Assembly (NCBI RefSeq): GCF_932526225.1
Contig: NC_064037.1
Span: 5,475,703-5,539,702 of the forward strand
DNA: 64,000 nt
Source of the DNA: Nematostella vectensis
Lineage: Eukaryota > Cnidaria > Anthozoa > Actiniaria > Edwardsiidae
Direction: 5' to 3'
This document shows, piece after piece, positions 22,701 through 34,700 of the stretch. A model generated the notes under the pieces. That model saw nothing but the letters and a program-made list of their open reading frames with translations. It had not been told where the DNA came from and did no database searches. Each line of letters opens with the position of its first letter. Positions within the stretch are counted from its first letter, which is position 1. Made by a program: the position numbers and the translations under genes.

Positions 22701-25700
22701 ACTCCCAGAACTCTAATGACGGAGATACTTGGTTTTCAGGAAAGAGACATTCTGTGGTGGCGTTTGTTGCATTGGCAGCCAGTACAGTTGCATTAGCTAG
22801 TGTAGAGTTGACAAGCGAATTGTTACTTCCACTCCCAAGAGAACATGACATGCTTTCTGGGATCCTCCCAGCATAACAATTGTCCGTATTCCACCAGTTA
22901 TCGCAGTGCTTCCAGAGCACCTCACTGCGGAAGGACACGGCAAGGAAGTACAGGCACCAGGCAATGATCACGTTATAGTACACACAGACCAGGAAGGAGA
23001 TCACTATGCTGGCAAAGCCAATACCTGGAATGTATGAATAGGGAAGCTCACTTAGGAACAGACAGTAACAAATTATGTTGGATCACTGTGCTGGAAAGGC
23101 CAATACCCACATAAGGAAACATGCTTAGGAGCAGTAACATAGATGTTGGGGAAATGCAAATGAACCTATTAATTGCTCTGAAGTGATAGGTTTTTCCACA
23201 TTGCTTTTCAAGGACTATGCACCAGAGTAAGATAAGAAGACCAAGATTAATTCTCACTAGAACACAACAGCAAGACAAACACAAATACTTAATCTTCTTG
23301 TGTTACACTTGTTTCCTATTAATAAAGGCTCTCAATCTTTGAAGACCAAAAACAGTCCTTAAAGACTAAAATTCCATTAGAACCATAATATCTTGCACCA
23401 AAAGTCACATATATTTATATATCTAAAGAGGGTCATTTGCCAACTCAAATAAATGTTAAAATGATAAAAGGCCCACTAACCTCTAAAGAGAGGGCAGATA
23501 GCACCCCAAACCCCAATAGGGCCCAGACTGAAGTACTGGCCAGCAGAGAGTTCCATGAAAAACATGGGCATACCACATAGCACCAACATGATCAAGTAAG
23601 GAAGAAGAAACGCTCCTAGGTGGATAAAGTCAAAGTTAGTCATGTTCATATAGACAAGCAAGTGTTATGAATAGCTTTGATACTCCCCCAAATGTCATTA
23701 ATAACAAATGTTGTCCTATTCAAGGTGGTTTGTGGTAATCTAAATACTGTAACTCGAATTTATTTTTGTTTTTATATAGTATGAGTTTGGCTATGGCAAA
23801 TGTGGAAAAAATCAAAATCAAGAGGGCTGGAGGATGTTTATCATCAGTCTTGTTGTGTTCCAAATCTGGTCCAGCAGTCCCATTTAGATTGATGATTGTG
23901 CCACACATGCCAGGGTTAAGATTTTAATGCATGAACAAAAAAGGAGAAACTATTTCTAATTATACATAACTCCAAAATGGAAGTGATCATAATACACATT
24001 TTGGTTGATTGTGTGGCCTCTCCACCCCTGCCAACCCCTAACCCCCATAAACACCCATACCCCCATAAACACCCACACACTCCATGGAAACCATTCTAAA
24101 TCTCATTGAAGGAATTTCTCCGGGCCCCCAACCATCCCAAAAACACCCTTTCAACCTGTTACCATTTATAATGAAGCCACACAATCTTATAACAATTTGG
24201 TCTTTCAAAACAGTTAAAACTTTTTTTGTACATGCATAATCGCAAAAAGGAATGTCATTTTAGTTTAAATGGAATGGAGATAAAAGCGTCATATGATTGA
24301 AATGAATTTGGAATAGATGCAAGGTAATGCTGGCTTTTACCGGCCATACGTTGGTATCATAATCACGTTCATATGCTCTAACCACCTGGTAATTTTCCCC
24401 GGGGAGTCTCAGGGAAACGGCTGATGGTGTGGAACAAGGACAAATGCCTTTGAATAAGAAATAGAACAATCATATACATCACTCATTTATGTTAGGACAA
24501 AAATAAAAATTGTTATTAAATACATCAAATTTATTTTAAGCAACATGGGGCAACAAAAATAAATTCCCTTACCCAAAATCAATATTTTTCAGTTTCCAAC
24601 CTCCCATTAAATACAGCCCTGGGCTAATTTAACATAAACGTAAGGCCCACAGTTAGCATAATATAGATTGTTAAATACAAATCCTAGGAAATACGTAGGG
24701 ATGAGGGCGAAATATTATGCAAATCGATAAAAAAAAAACTTTACAACCGAACTTCACACCTAAGCGTCTACACTGTTACTAAAATAACTCTTGATACTTT
24801 AAATAAGTGATTTACCCTCACCCAACCTTAAATGAGCTTTGAGATAGAAATCAAGAAATTAATAAAGTAAGCTGACTATACTGTTTTTAAAAAGACAGAT
24901 GTTTTCAGCAGCATAATTCAAAAAGGTGAACGCATTTGAATATGAAGCTATTCTCTTATACTGCAAGCCTTTTAAGCCTATAGACGTCAATCCATTAAAG
25001 ATAAGTTTTGCAATATCATTTTCCATATGCGAGTAAACAATGAAACCTGTTACTGAGCTTGCTTTGGGGAAACGAGTTAATCTATTTTGCTAGATTTTGT
25101 TTTGAAATCCTAAAATAACTTCCCATTGCTCAAGTTATTATGCATTCCGTAAAAATCCTGCCATCGACATTCTTAAAATCCTGAAAGCTTTTTAATCATC
25201 TACAGACGAAACACGCCATATAAGATATTTAATCCGACTTTAAAAGGGTGGGGGCAACGCTGTTTATTATTTCAAACCTGTTTGTATACACTGAGCTGAG
25301 GTTTATGTCTTTAGAATTTGGGAATTCAATACAAAGATAAATTTTAAGCTTGTACATTTTGCAGTTTGAATTGTGGATGAAAACTTCTTGTTTTATCTTT
25401 TCACAACGCAACGAGTAGCGCTCATTAAATAAGCTATCACATTTGTCTATCTTTCTTTGTGATAGCAATGTTCTAGTACCCGGGGTAGTTTTATAAATAA
25501 TTTAGAACTTCAAAACCAATGGTCGGGCGAGCATGAAATTACAAAAAAACTTATCAATACTTAAACATACACAGTTCTAAAAGAAGAAACAAAAATAATC
25601 ATTTTTTTCCTATAAACTTTCGAGTGAATCACTGTAAAAAAATAGTCTGAGTCTTGGCACGAAAGTTATGCTAGATAAATGATTTATGATTTCCACATAC

Positions 25701-26225
25701 ACAATCACTTTTTTGACAGCCAATGACGACACAAAATCTGATCAATTTTGCATTTTCATTTAAGAATAGCGTTCGCCGCGAAAATCACAAAGAAAAACAG
25801 CAACGTTGGGTCTAGGGAATGAATTCGTACACAATAACTCTAAATACGTTTTGTAGTGTGTGATAGTTTAATTAAACCATGTGCTATAAGCTTGCCAGTC
25901 GCGGACGAATGCTTTTCAATGGCCACGAGGTAGTAACTTTATTCAAATCCTACTCCTTTCTATTAGATATTTGACTAAATATAATGTATTTACCTCCTCC
26001 GTTGGCGTAGCAGAGGTAGGGGAACCTCCATACATTCCCGAGACCTACGGCAAAGCCGATACAAGACAAGAGAAAGTCGGCTTTTTTACCCCAAGTCTCT
26101 CTCTCGTCTTCAAGCTGAACTTCGCGCTCATCTAGTTCACTCTCTTGAGGCGAGCCATTCTCCCTTTCGGGAGAAAGGAGAACTCTTTCGCTGTTATTCT
26201 TGAGCACAAAGTCTTCGGTATCCAT
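19762..26225 (-). CDS. SLC6-family sodium/chloride-dependent transporter
   Basis: Ten coding exons in transcript order: 26225-25994, 23615-23481, 23024-22703, 22625-22358, 22181-22078, 21992-21868, 21788-21676, 21228-21100, 20611-20243, 19857-19762. Total 1893 nt, 630 aa, all in phase, normal SLC6 length. The acidic N-terminus (residues 1-50) precedes TM1 with the signature [18 protein letters not shown] (about 61-78). TM3 has YYNVIIAW with the conserved tyrosine. The large extracellular loop 2 carries Cys residues and at least four N-x-S/T sites. TM6 has [12 protein letters not shown] and is followed by [11 protein letters not shown]8 has LTLGLDSQF. Known role: Na+-coupled plasma-membrane uptake of amino acids, GABA, glycine, taurine or amines. 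The motifs fit the GABA/glycine/taurine-like branch, but the substrate cannot be fixed by eye. A good donor (TTG/GTGAGT) lies four bases past the stop. Confidence 0.92.
20026..20203. mobile_element. MITE with about 75-bp inverted repeats in the last SLC6 intron
   Basis: The ends ATAGGCCATTCCAGCTATAA and TTATAGCTGGAATGGCCTAT are exact reverse complements. The inverted match continues inward through GCGCGCGCAT..CCTACCTC.ACTACCAG to GCAGCG. It could fold almost completely. A TA target duplication is possible. Confidence 0.85.
23616..25993 (-). other. SLC6 intron 1 (2.4 kb), no gene seen
   Basis: AT-rich sequence with an ACCCCC/AACACCC-rich patch near 24010-24150. I found no splice-flanked coding segment and no repeat with clear ends. 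Confidence 0.5.
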
Positions 26226-28713
26226 GTTGGACTATTTTGGAGTTGTTCGAGAGGAGTTTTTTGGGGGTCTTTTTTTAGTGTCAGAAATACCGCGAGCAAA
26301 GTAACACTCGATCAAACCGCCTCGTGTTCTGATGCTACGCAAACGCGCGGGAAGTGAATATATCAACACTAGCCTCGATCCCATGTACCACCTGCATAAA
26401 AAAACGCGCGCATGTCAATTAATATTCAAATTACCAAATTTTGCCCTTTTTTCGCCCACAAATACTCAAATCTGTACCATCTAGACAAACATTTCTAATT
26501 ATAGAGTGACTACAGATACATTTGATGCTTTTAGGCCGAAAAAGCGACGAAATTCGAGCTTCCGCATATGAAGGTTCCCGTATGTTAGATGACGTGATTA
26601 GTAAAATTACTAGACGAGCTGAATAGTGTAAAACGCCTGGGGAGACCGGAACGCTGAATATATTAGTTGAAGAATATGAACATATTAGTTGAAGAGTAAC
26701 ATTGTGCCGTCTCATAACAGTTTGAATTTTTTTCATTTTCTTGCCCCGCATGGCAAAAAAAAAATGTTTTTACATTCTTCATATAATATTTGCGTTCTTT
26801 CTAGAGTTAGGTCAAATATTCTGCTCTCTCTCTCTTCTTATATACTTTATCTCACATCTTCTCTCTCTCTCTGTTTATTTACGTATATATATCAAGTCTC
26901 TCTCAGACTCGCCAAGCTCAGTGGCGCATGAACCCCGTATTAGCTTACATCAAGAAACTGAAAATGAATATAAGACAATCTGAATTGGGCACTTCTGCTG
27001 TCGGGGGGGGGGGGGGGGGGGGAGCTCCGAAGAATCCACCCCACTCGAATGAGACGAAATTAAGTAACACTGCAAGCTAGGAATAAGATCTCGCAGAGAA
27101 ACGCAAATAGCCCTCCCATCTCATAAAAGTGCGGGCCCAACTCAAAAGCAACATCAAGTAAATCTATGAACTAATAAACATAGAAATTATCGAATAAAAT
27201 GTAGTTCGATAAGTTAAGATCCAACTAAGCCCTAACTGGCTATACGATTTCCAGTTGGCGGGGTTGCACTGTTGTGGGTTGCGAAGGATATACGTTTAAG
27301 CTGGTAAGGGAGGCGGATATCAAGCACCCGTCACGTGGTTTCAACTATGATAAGATTAAAATCTCACGGCTGAAGACGACTGTGCCCACATTGAAGATAA
27401 AAAAATACGGGAAATCAATTTGTTTTACCATCTAAACACACAATTTCAGTAAAAATAATCGTATAGATTAACAGGTTGATGACGCGTGAAACTTCGTAAA
27501 CAACTTTTCATACAGCTTTCTAAAACGCAAAATTAAAAGATAAAGAATTTAATTGTCGATTATTCAAGAGAAAAGTATTTGAGTCGAAGCTACACAACTT
27601 TTTCTATACTGGTTGTCTAGTCATATAACATATTTACCCGAGAGTTCCACAAGAGATGCTTCTAGAACTCCTGCTTTGAACTCCCACGTAGCGCATTCAT
27701 CTGATGCGACTTTGGGAGGGTTGCTGCGATACAACAAGATTTGGCAGAAACGAAAATCTACTTACTAGTGGTCATTCTCCTGAGTGAAATCACTAAATTA
27801 CTTTAGCTTTGCATTGTTATGAAATACTTTAGCGCTCGCTTAGGCCAATACGTGATTGCCATAGGGTGTTAATTTGCATTTCTCGAAACTCAACGTGTAT
27901 CAGTAAATATATGGAGAGAAAATGTAAACGGATAATAAAAAAATTCGAGTTTTTATTGTGATATTCGCTAGCATACCGTTTTGGGACCGGTTCGTAGAAA
28001 GCAGGTTAGCGGTAACCCAGGCATAAATACGGCTATCTCGACATTTGATTGGATAAAAAAGAGCATTCAGCCCTGGGCTCTGCGCGGTGACATTGAAGGC
28101 TGTTGTCGCCTCGGTGGCGCAAAAACATAATTATTATATGCATACAAAAACACATACTGCAAAGTTATATCTTCTAGAATGCTGCCTGGGTCAGACGGTT
28201 AACTTGGTTGCATGTAAAACGATACAGATTACAACGGTTAAAGCAGTATTATGTCATGCGCCCCTCGTCCGCACCGCTCTCTCGTTCCAGTACTCCACGC
28301 CCGGGGTCCCAAAGATGTAGATGAACTTCATTTCCGTTTTACCCACACATAGTACGATATCATTTGTTTAATAGAAATCACCTACTGTTCTATTACAAAT
28401 CGCGGGCTCTGATTGACTAACACCCTAGTGGTCCGTAAGTTATAGAGCTCGTTCTTTTCTTCCAAAAGCTTGCTACAAAGTTCATAGATCCGATACACCA
28501 AAAATTTCGGCGTCTAATTGTTGACGCTAACACGCCTCAGACTCTGGCGCGCTTAGTCACATCGGCGCTTAAAGTGTCGGTGAATATGTGCTGGTAGTTC
28601 TGGTACGACACTTTCGACATATACAATTGTTAAATATTCACGTTTTATCTTGGTTCGAGTTCCAATTTAGATTATCCCCAAGTCACATTCTTGCATATTA
28701 TCATTTCCCCCAG
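26226..28713. other. Intergenic region between SLC6 and STK36 (SLC6 promoter side)
   Basis: No convincing coding segment. It contains a CT-rich stretch (about 26827-26880), a G-run at about 27003-27022, and a MITE fragment near 28.0 kb. The SLC6 5' UTR and promoter should lie just above 26225, and the STK36 3' UTR just below 28714. No AATAAA is obvious for STK36 here. Confidence 0.5.
27978..28083. mobile_element. Truncated second copy of the 18196-18337 MITE family
   Basis: GGGACCGGTTCGTAGAAAGC followed by AGGTTAGCGGTAACCCAGGC matches the terminal inverted repeat of the 18.2-kb element. The other end is only suggested by CAGCCCTGGGCTC. Confidence 0.5.
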
Positions 28714-31700
28714 TCACTTATCCCTGTGCCGCGACTTTAGCTTGCTTAGTATGTGTGCGCAATGTTCACTCATTGCGCTGTCGTCTGACCGAGCGCTGGA
28801 CGCCGTAGATGGGAGACTGGTAGCGCTTGACATCCGGGACCTATCCTGTAGCCTAAGCAACCGCTCCTCCACCCCAATTGATATAAGAACCTGTCAAAAC
28901 GAACAAGAGTTCTTTATTGACAAAAAGATGGCAACTCAAAACGAATATGCATCACAAAACAAGAGGACGGAACGAACTTTCTTTCTTATAACAAAAGCGG
29001 CCCTCTGTCTAGAGTATATCCTGGGCCGCTTTGTCGTACTGATCTGTCTATCATCCGTGGTTTCTGCAATACAGCCTTTTCGTCTTCATAAAGAGGGGTA
29101 CCCTGTGTCACACTGACCTGTCTACATACGGGGTTTCTGCAATACAGCTTTTTCGTCTTCATAAAGAGGGGTACCCTGTGTCACACTGACCTGTCTACAT
29201 ACGGGGTTTCTGCAATACAGCCTGAGCGTCTTCATGGCAGCGTCTCGTGATTCACAGTGGCTGTCGTTACACGCCACCTCTAGAAGTCTACCTCAAAGTC
29301 AGTCCAAAATCGACATTAAATGCCACCAGCACGAAGGAAACAACATAAAACAAATAGCTGGAGTTAAATTAGCTCCCATAATTTTTTTTCTAAAAATTCC
29401 AAATCATCAATCAAGGCGACCCTAGCCCCACTACCCCACCCCCCACCTTCCTTCCCGCCTGGATCTGACACTGCTTACCCGTTCGGCGCTTGTGCTTTGA
29501 TTAGTTGAGGGTAGAGTGCTGGCGAGTGTCGAGCCAGGTTACCAAGTGCACCTGCGCAGAGGGATAAACAAGTTCAGGCGGTGCAACCACTAGACAGGTA
29601 AAGTGAGCATGACACCCCAAAAATATAATAATGACCAAGGCATCAAGGGAAACTAAATAGGAAAAGGAAGAAACATATTTTTTCTTGCTTTTTAAAAAAT
29701 AATTTCCCCAGGAAACCGGATTTAAAGAAGGTCGGGTAATGTGTTGTTAGGACTTACCTGCGACATTGGCACGTGTTCTGGGCACGGAGTCAGTCAATAA
29801 CTCTACAAGTTGTGGAATAACTGGAGCGAGTAGCGAGTACAACGAGTCACTGTGATACGCAGCATTACCTAGCGCGTAACTCGCCGCCTTAAAAAAACAA
29901 CAACTCAAGATTAGCTACATAAAGAAAGGCAAATTTCCATGAGTGAAAAAATAATGTTAAATTGTAGGTGTAACTAGCTTGACAAACTGCGGAACACGTC
30001 GGATGAGAGCTAGTACAGCGAGTCACCCTTTGAATACAGAATAAGTAGAAGCGTTGTAGTTTGGTTATAACAAAGTCAACATAAACCAGTCAGTTCATGA
30101 ACTCGTCAGCACATCATTTCATTGTTGTTCTAACTAATTTGCGCTTAGCTTAAATAATAAATACGTGATATAATTAACAAATAGATCTCATTTTTGCGTG
30201 CGTCTGCCCTCTAATAGATGCACAGTTGACGTTACAGCGTGACATCATCTGTCGAGTTGCGTGACTGTTTTTCATGAAACGCTGTGACGTCTTTGGAGCG
30301 TCTATAAGAGGGCAGGACGCACAAAAAATAAGATCTACAGTATCTGTATTATACAATAATGAAAATATTTTCTTGCGTTACAATCTAGTTTTTGGGGGCG
30401 CGCGCTCATGGTGACGCCAAGCATGCATATGTCCTCTAATAACACATGGATCCTTGACGCTTGCTCAATTTATGAATTGTAAATAAAACTGTGAAACTGG
30501 GTGTGTGTGAGGCTGTGAATCAGAGCGCGCTATTTACGAGTGTCGTTGTATAATCCCGGGTATATCAGTGCAAGACTTAGCTTGCATACCTTGCGTGTAT
30601 TTGGATCATCAAACTTGAGACACCCGCTAAGTACGGATAAAGTGTCCGTCCTAAAACCATTCAGAACACTATTCAGAGCAATACATTACAAGTCAAAGGA
30701 GAAACGCCAAACCCCTCAGCTCTATTACACCTAATAACCTCTCTCATTAAAACATGTAAGCTGAATCCAACCTTTTTAAGCTTGTCAATAAAAATGATGG
30801 TTCGATCTGCATATAGGTATCTAGGAATGGGGTTGGCTTAAAGGTGCAAACTGCTTACACAACGACATAACAACATAACAGAGATAACATATTATTGTAT
30901 GTCGTTCTGTCCATTCCTTGTGTTGATGTTACGTCGTGGATGTACATACTTGAACTCCAGTGAGCGTCCAGTGAGTAGACCCCACCAATTACTGACTTCT
31001 CTGAGAACTCTTATGCAGTCGTATTAAGGGTCCCACAGGAAAATAGTGTTGTGGCACCATTTATAATGACTGCGGACAAAATCTTTGCAGCGGGCGAAGT
31101 GGATTTCAAAACAGGATTATTTTAAGATGCGCTAACTTGGTGACGGACACGAGCCTTTGCAGTGCACCATTGAATGAAAGTAGAGAAATAGACGTTGATT
31201 TCTCACCGCTGTAAGACTGGGTAGAAGACAGCCGAGTGTTTGAGGATGTTTCCAAGCATGCCACACGCGCCGGCGACTACGGCTGTGTCCGGACACATTA
31301 GTACTGCGTAGAGCGCCTCGTATGAACCTGACATGAAACAGTAAAATAAAAATGACTAGCCGTTTTACATACCGTACGACGACAGTTTTGATTCGACTCG
31401 ATGTGCTAGACCATTGTTGTAGAATTCATTTGAAAATTAACAACTTGTTATACTAGCCTTGCTATTTACAGAATATCGAAGTCCGGCGACGTCCCAAAAC
31501 TAAGCAATAGACATTTTCTTTTGTCAACCATATTGGGCGCTTAGTGCGTTAATATAATCAATACATTCTATAACGCCTTACTTCAAGGATGTTGCCGTGT
31601 TCAGATATTGTTCCCGGTTACAATGCTAAATAATTCAAGGAGTTTAGGAGAGCCACAAGATAATCAGTTTTAACGTGAAGTGTTACCCTCGTTAGATAAA

Positions 31701-34700
31701 GTTATTATCATTATCATCACTTGACCAACAAACCGAGAGTGACGTGTGCAGATCATGTTACATGCCGTTCTTATGTACGTTTAATCAAATCTTGTCAAAC
31801 CTGCCACGCCACATACCTCGGTCTCCCGCCAGAATGGAGATAACAGTACTGACGTATTCGGACGAGCTGCGTGCCACGTGACTTAAAATGGCGATGACGT
31901 CACATACTATCGAGACAGGCGAGTCGGTGCTTAGGAGAGAGGTGAAGAACAACTCCGCCTACAAACAGAAAGTCCAGAGCGTCACAAGTACAACAATGCT
32001 GACACGAGTTCACATTCCAACAACTATTAAATCATGCAACTGTCTTATTACACAACTCACAAACAGAGAATTCAGAGCGTCATAAGTACAACAATGCTGA
32101 CACGAGTTTACATTCCAACAACTATTAAATCATGCAACAGTCTTATTACACAACTCACAAACAGAGAATTCAGAGCGTCACAAGTACAACAATGCTGACA
32201 CGAGTTCACATTCCAACAACTATTAAATCATGCAACAGTCTTATTACACAACTCACAAACAGAGAATTCAGAGCGTCACAAGTACAACAATGCTGACACG
32301 AGTTCACATTCCAACAACTATTAAATCATGCAACAGTCTTATTACACAACTCACAAACAGAGAATTCAGAGCGTCACAAGTACAACAATGCTGACACGAG
32401 TTCACATTCCAACAACTATTAAATCATGCAACAGTCTTATTACACAACTCACAAACAGAGAATTCAGAGCGTCACAAGTACAACAATGCTGACGCGAGTT
32501 TACATTCCAACAACATACACTGGGGAATATGCTTTGTTGACCATTTATGACATCATTTCCATTCTAAAAACAACTCCGCCTACAAGCGCGCCTCGGCCCC
32601 AAAAGCCTGCTCTATTCTTTCCGGTTCCGATTTCCGCGAGTATGAACCTGATATTTGAGAACCTGTTAGCCTCAAAATTTGTCATTTACGCCTACTAAAA
32701 CAAGAAAAAATGCCTAGAAACAAAACACAGGCTTTTATTTTCTTAAATCACTATATTATAGTCATGGAGTTGCCAAGTTATGTAAGAATCCTATTTGCCG
32801 AAGTAGGAACTTGCCATTTAAATAAAAAGCTGATAAGGCAAACTCCTTGAAACGAAGGTTACTGTATCAGACGATGACAAAACTAGTGCTTGTTCAAAGG
32901 TTTGCAGATGCGTTCACCTTCTCCTTGATGACGTACTTGGCGAATTGTGTGACGAACATCTCATCGCTTAGCACGAGGCGGCAGACGAGACCTGGCGAAA
33001 CAACCGGTAACCTCAGTCACACCCATTTTCGCGGGTCTTCAATTTTGTCATTTTTAAAATATTGCGAAATTTAAATGTGCTCTTACCAATTGGCATGTCC
33101 AAAGCCTCTTCGGCGAGATAGGCGCTAGAGACATCCAGTAGATGGTCCAGCAGTCGCTGCCTGTACATCACACTAAAAAAAGAAGAAGAAAACCAGGCAT
33201 GAAAACCAAAATGTCAGTAGCTCTGCCTCGCACCTAGCGTCCGTTAAACGAGCGACGAACAGTGACCGGGGTAGTGTCAGCGCAATAGCTCATTCTTTTC
33301 GGGCTTGCTTAAAACTTACAGTGATCCTTTGCACGCGTGCCTATGGAGCGCCTGGGTATGAAAAAAATTATCGAAAACGTCTGTAGGAGGAGTGATAGGA
33401 GAGAGCAACCAAACTAAGTAGGTGCCAAGGGGGTGCAACAATACGGTCACGTATTGTTACACCAATTGATAAAAAGCAAAAAAAAATCATATCTCTTGAA
33501 AGAAACATTGTTTCGCAACCGAACTTGGCATGTGTCATGTCAAGGGGGGTGCAAAAATATGATCATGTGATTTGTGACGTCATCGATGACGTCACTAAAA
33601 GCAAAACTATTCCGATTTCATAAAGAACAAAAATATCCATATCTCATGAACGAAACATCGTATGACAACCAATCTTCGTATGTGTAATGAAGGTGTTAAG
33701 GTCACGTGACGTCATTGATGACGTCACTAAAAGTAAAACTTCCCTGACGCCTTAAAATTAACTTGTTATGTGTCATGTAGACGTGAATAGTGGGGAAGGG
33801 GGTATAACATGTTGGTCGCATGTCTGTGAAATAGTTGACGTCGTCAAAAACAGAAATATAATAATATTTAATATTTCTTAAATTATAAGCGAGAATAAGC
33901 AAAGATTTGGTCGTTTGGAGCTCCGCTTTTAGGCAATGCCTAAATCTATATATTACTTTCCCTTTTATTTCTAAATTACGGGGTTTTTTTATACGTAAGT
34001 GGGAGCTTTTTGCGAGTTGGGTTAGGATAGATCTAACTGCAAATGCATCTGTTTTTGTATTCGGTGAACGTAGGTTTTTTTCTCTGGATTAGTAACATGT
34101 TCATAACGTGGGACAAAAATCAATAACTTAATAAACTAATTGTTATACGTGCTGGAAAAATCCCTATTGCGTTTATCCAAAACGACTTTAAACAGTAAAG
34201 CTTTGTCCCGTTAGCTTTGTCTATCAAATATTAGTTTTACACGTTTTGCCAAGAGTGTTAGCTTCTATGTTAGCACCTATATCTAACAACAAATATTTTT
34301 TAACGTTTTAAAGTGTTTTAACACATTTAAAGTGTTTTTAAAACATACAAATAAAAAAATTAATAATAACCTTGCCTCCTGTGTTTGTAAGTTAACCCAA
34401 ACAATAAGAGGCGCACACTATAGTGTCTGCTTAACCAACAAAATCAAGCGTATACTGGCGGTCATCATATTGTTTTCTTTTACATATGGAATCATTGTTC
34501 CAAGCATTTTAATACGTTATGGGATAAACAGGAATTTATTTATTTATTTTTCAACTGAATGTTGTCTAGCGTGGAATTTATGAGATGCTATCGAACACCA
34601 AGCACAGTTTATCCAAAAGAGTCCTCCAACTTAATAGAATGATGAACGTTTATTAACGGTTTTTTAACGGATTAAAAGGTCCCAGTCGTTCGAACACCTG

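Noticed and set aside
23720-23908. Possible extra SLC6 exon with a hydrophobic stretch
   Set aside because: The hydrophobic ORF does not match any SLC6 segment, and exons 1 and 2 already join in phase at GGG-AFLLPY.
28691-29116. 141-codon plus-strand ORF
   Set aside because: It lies antisense to the last STK36 exon and the exon 34 duplication, and resembles no family I know.
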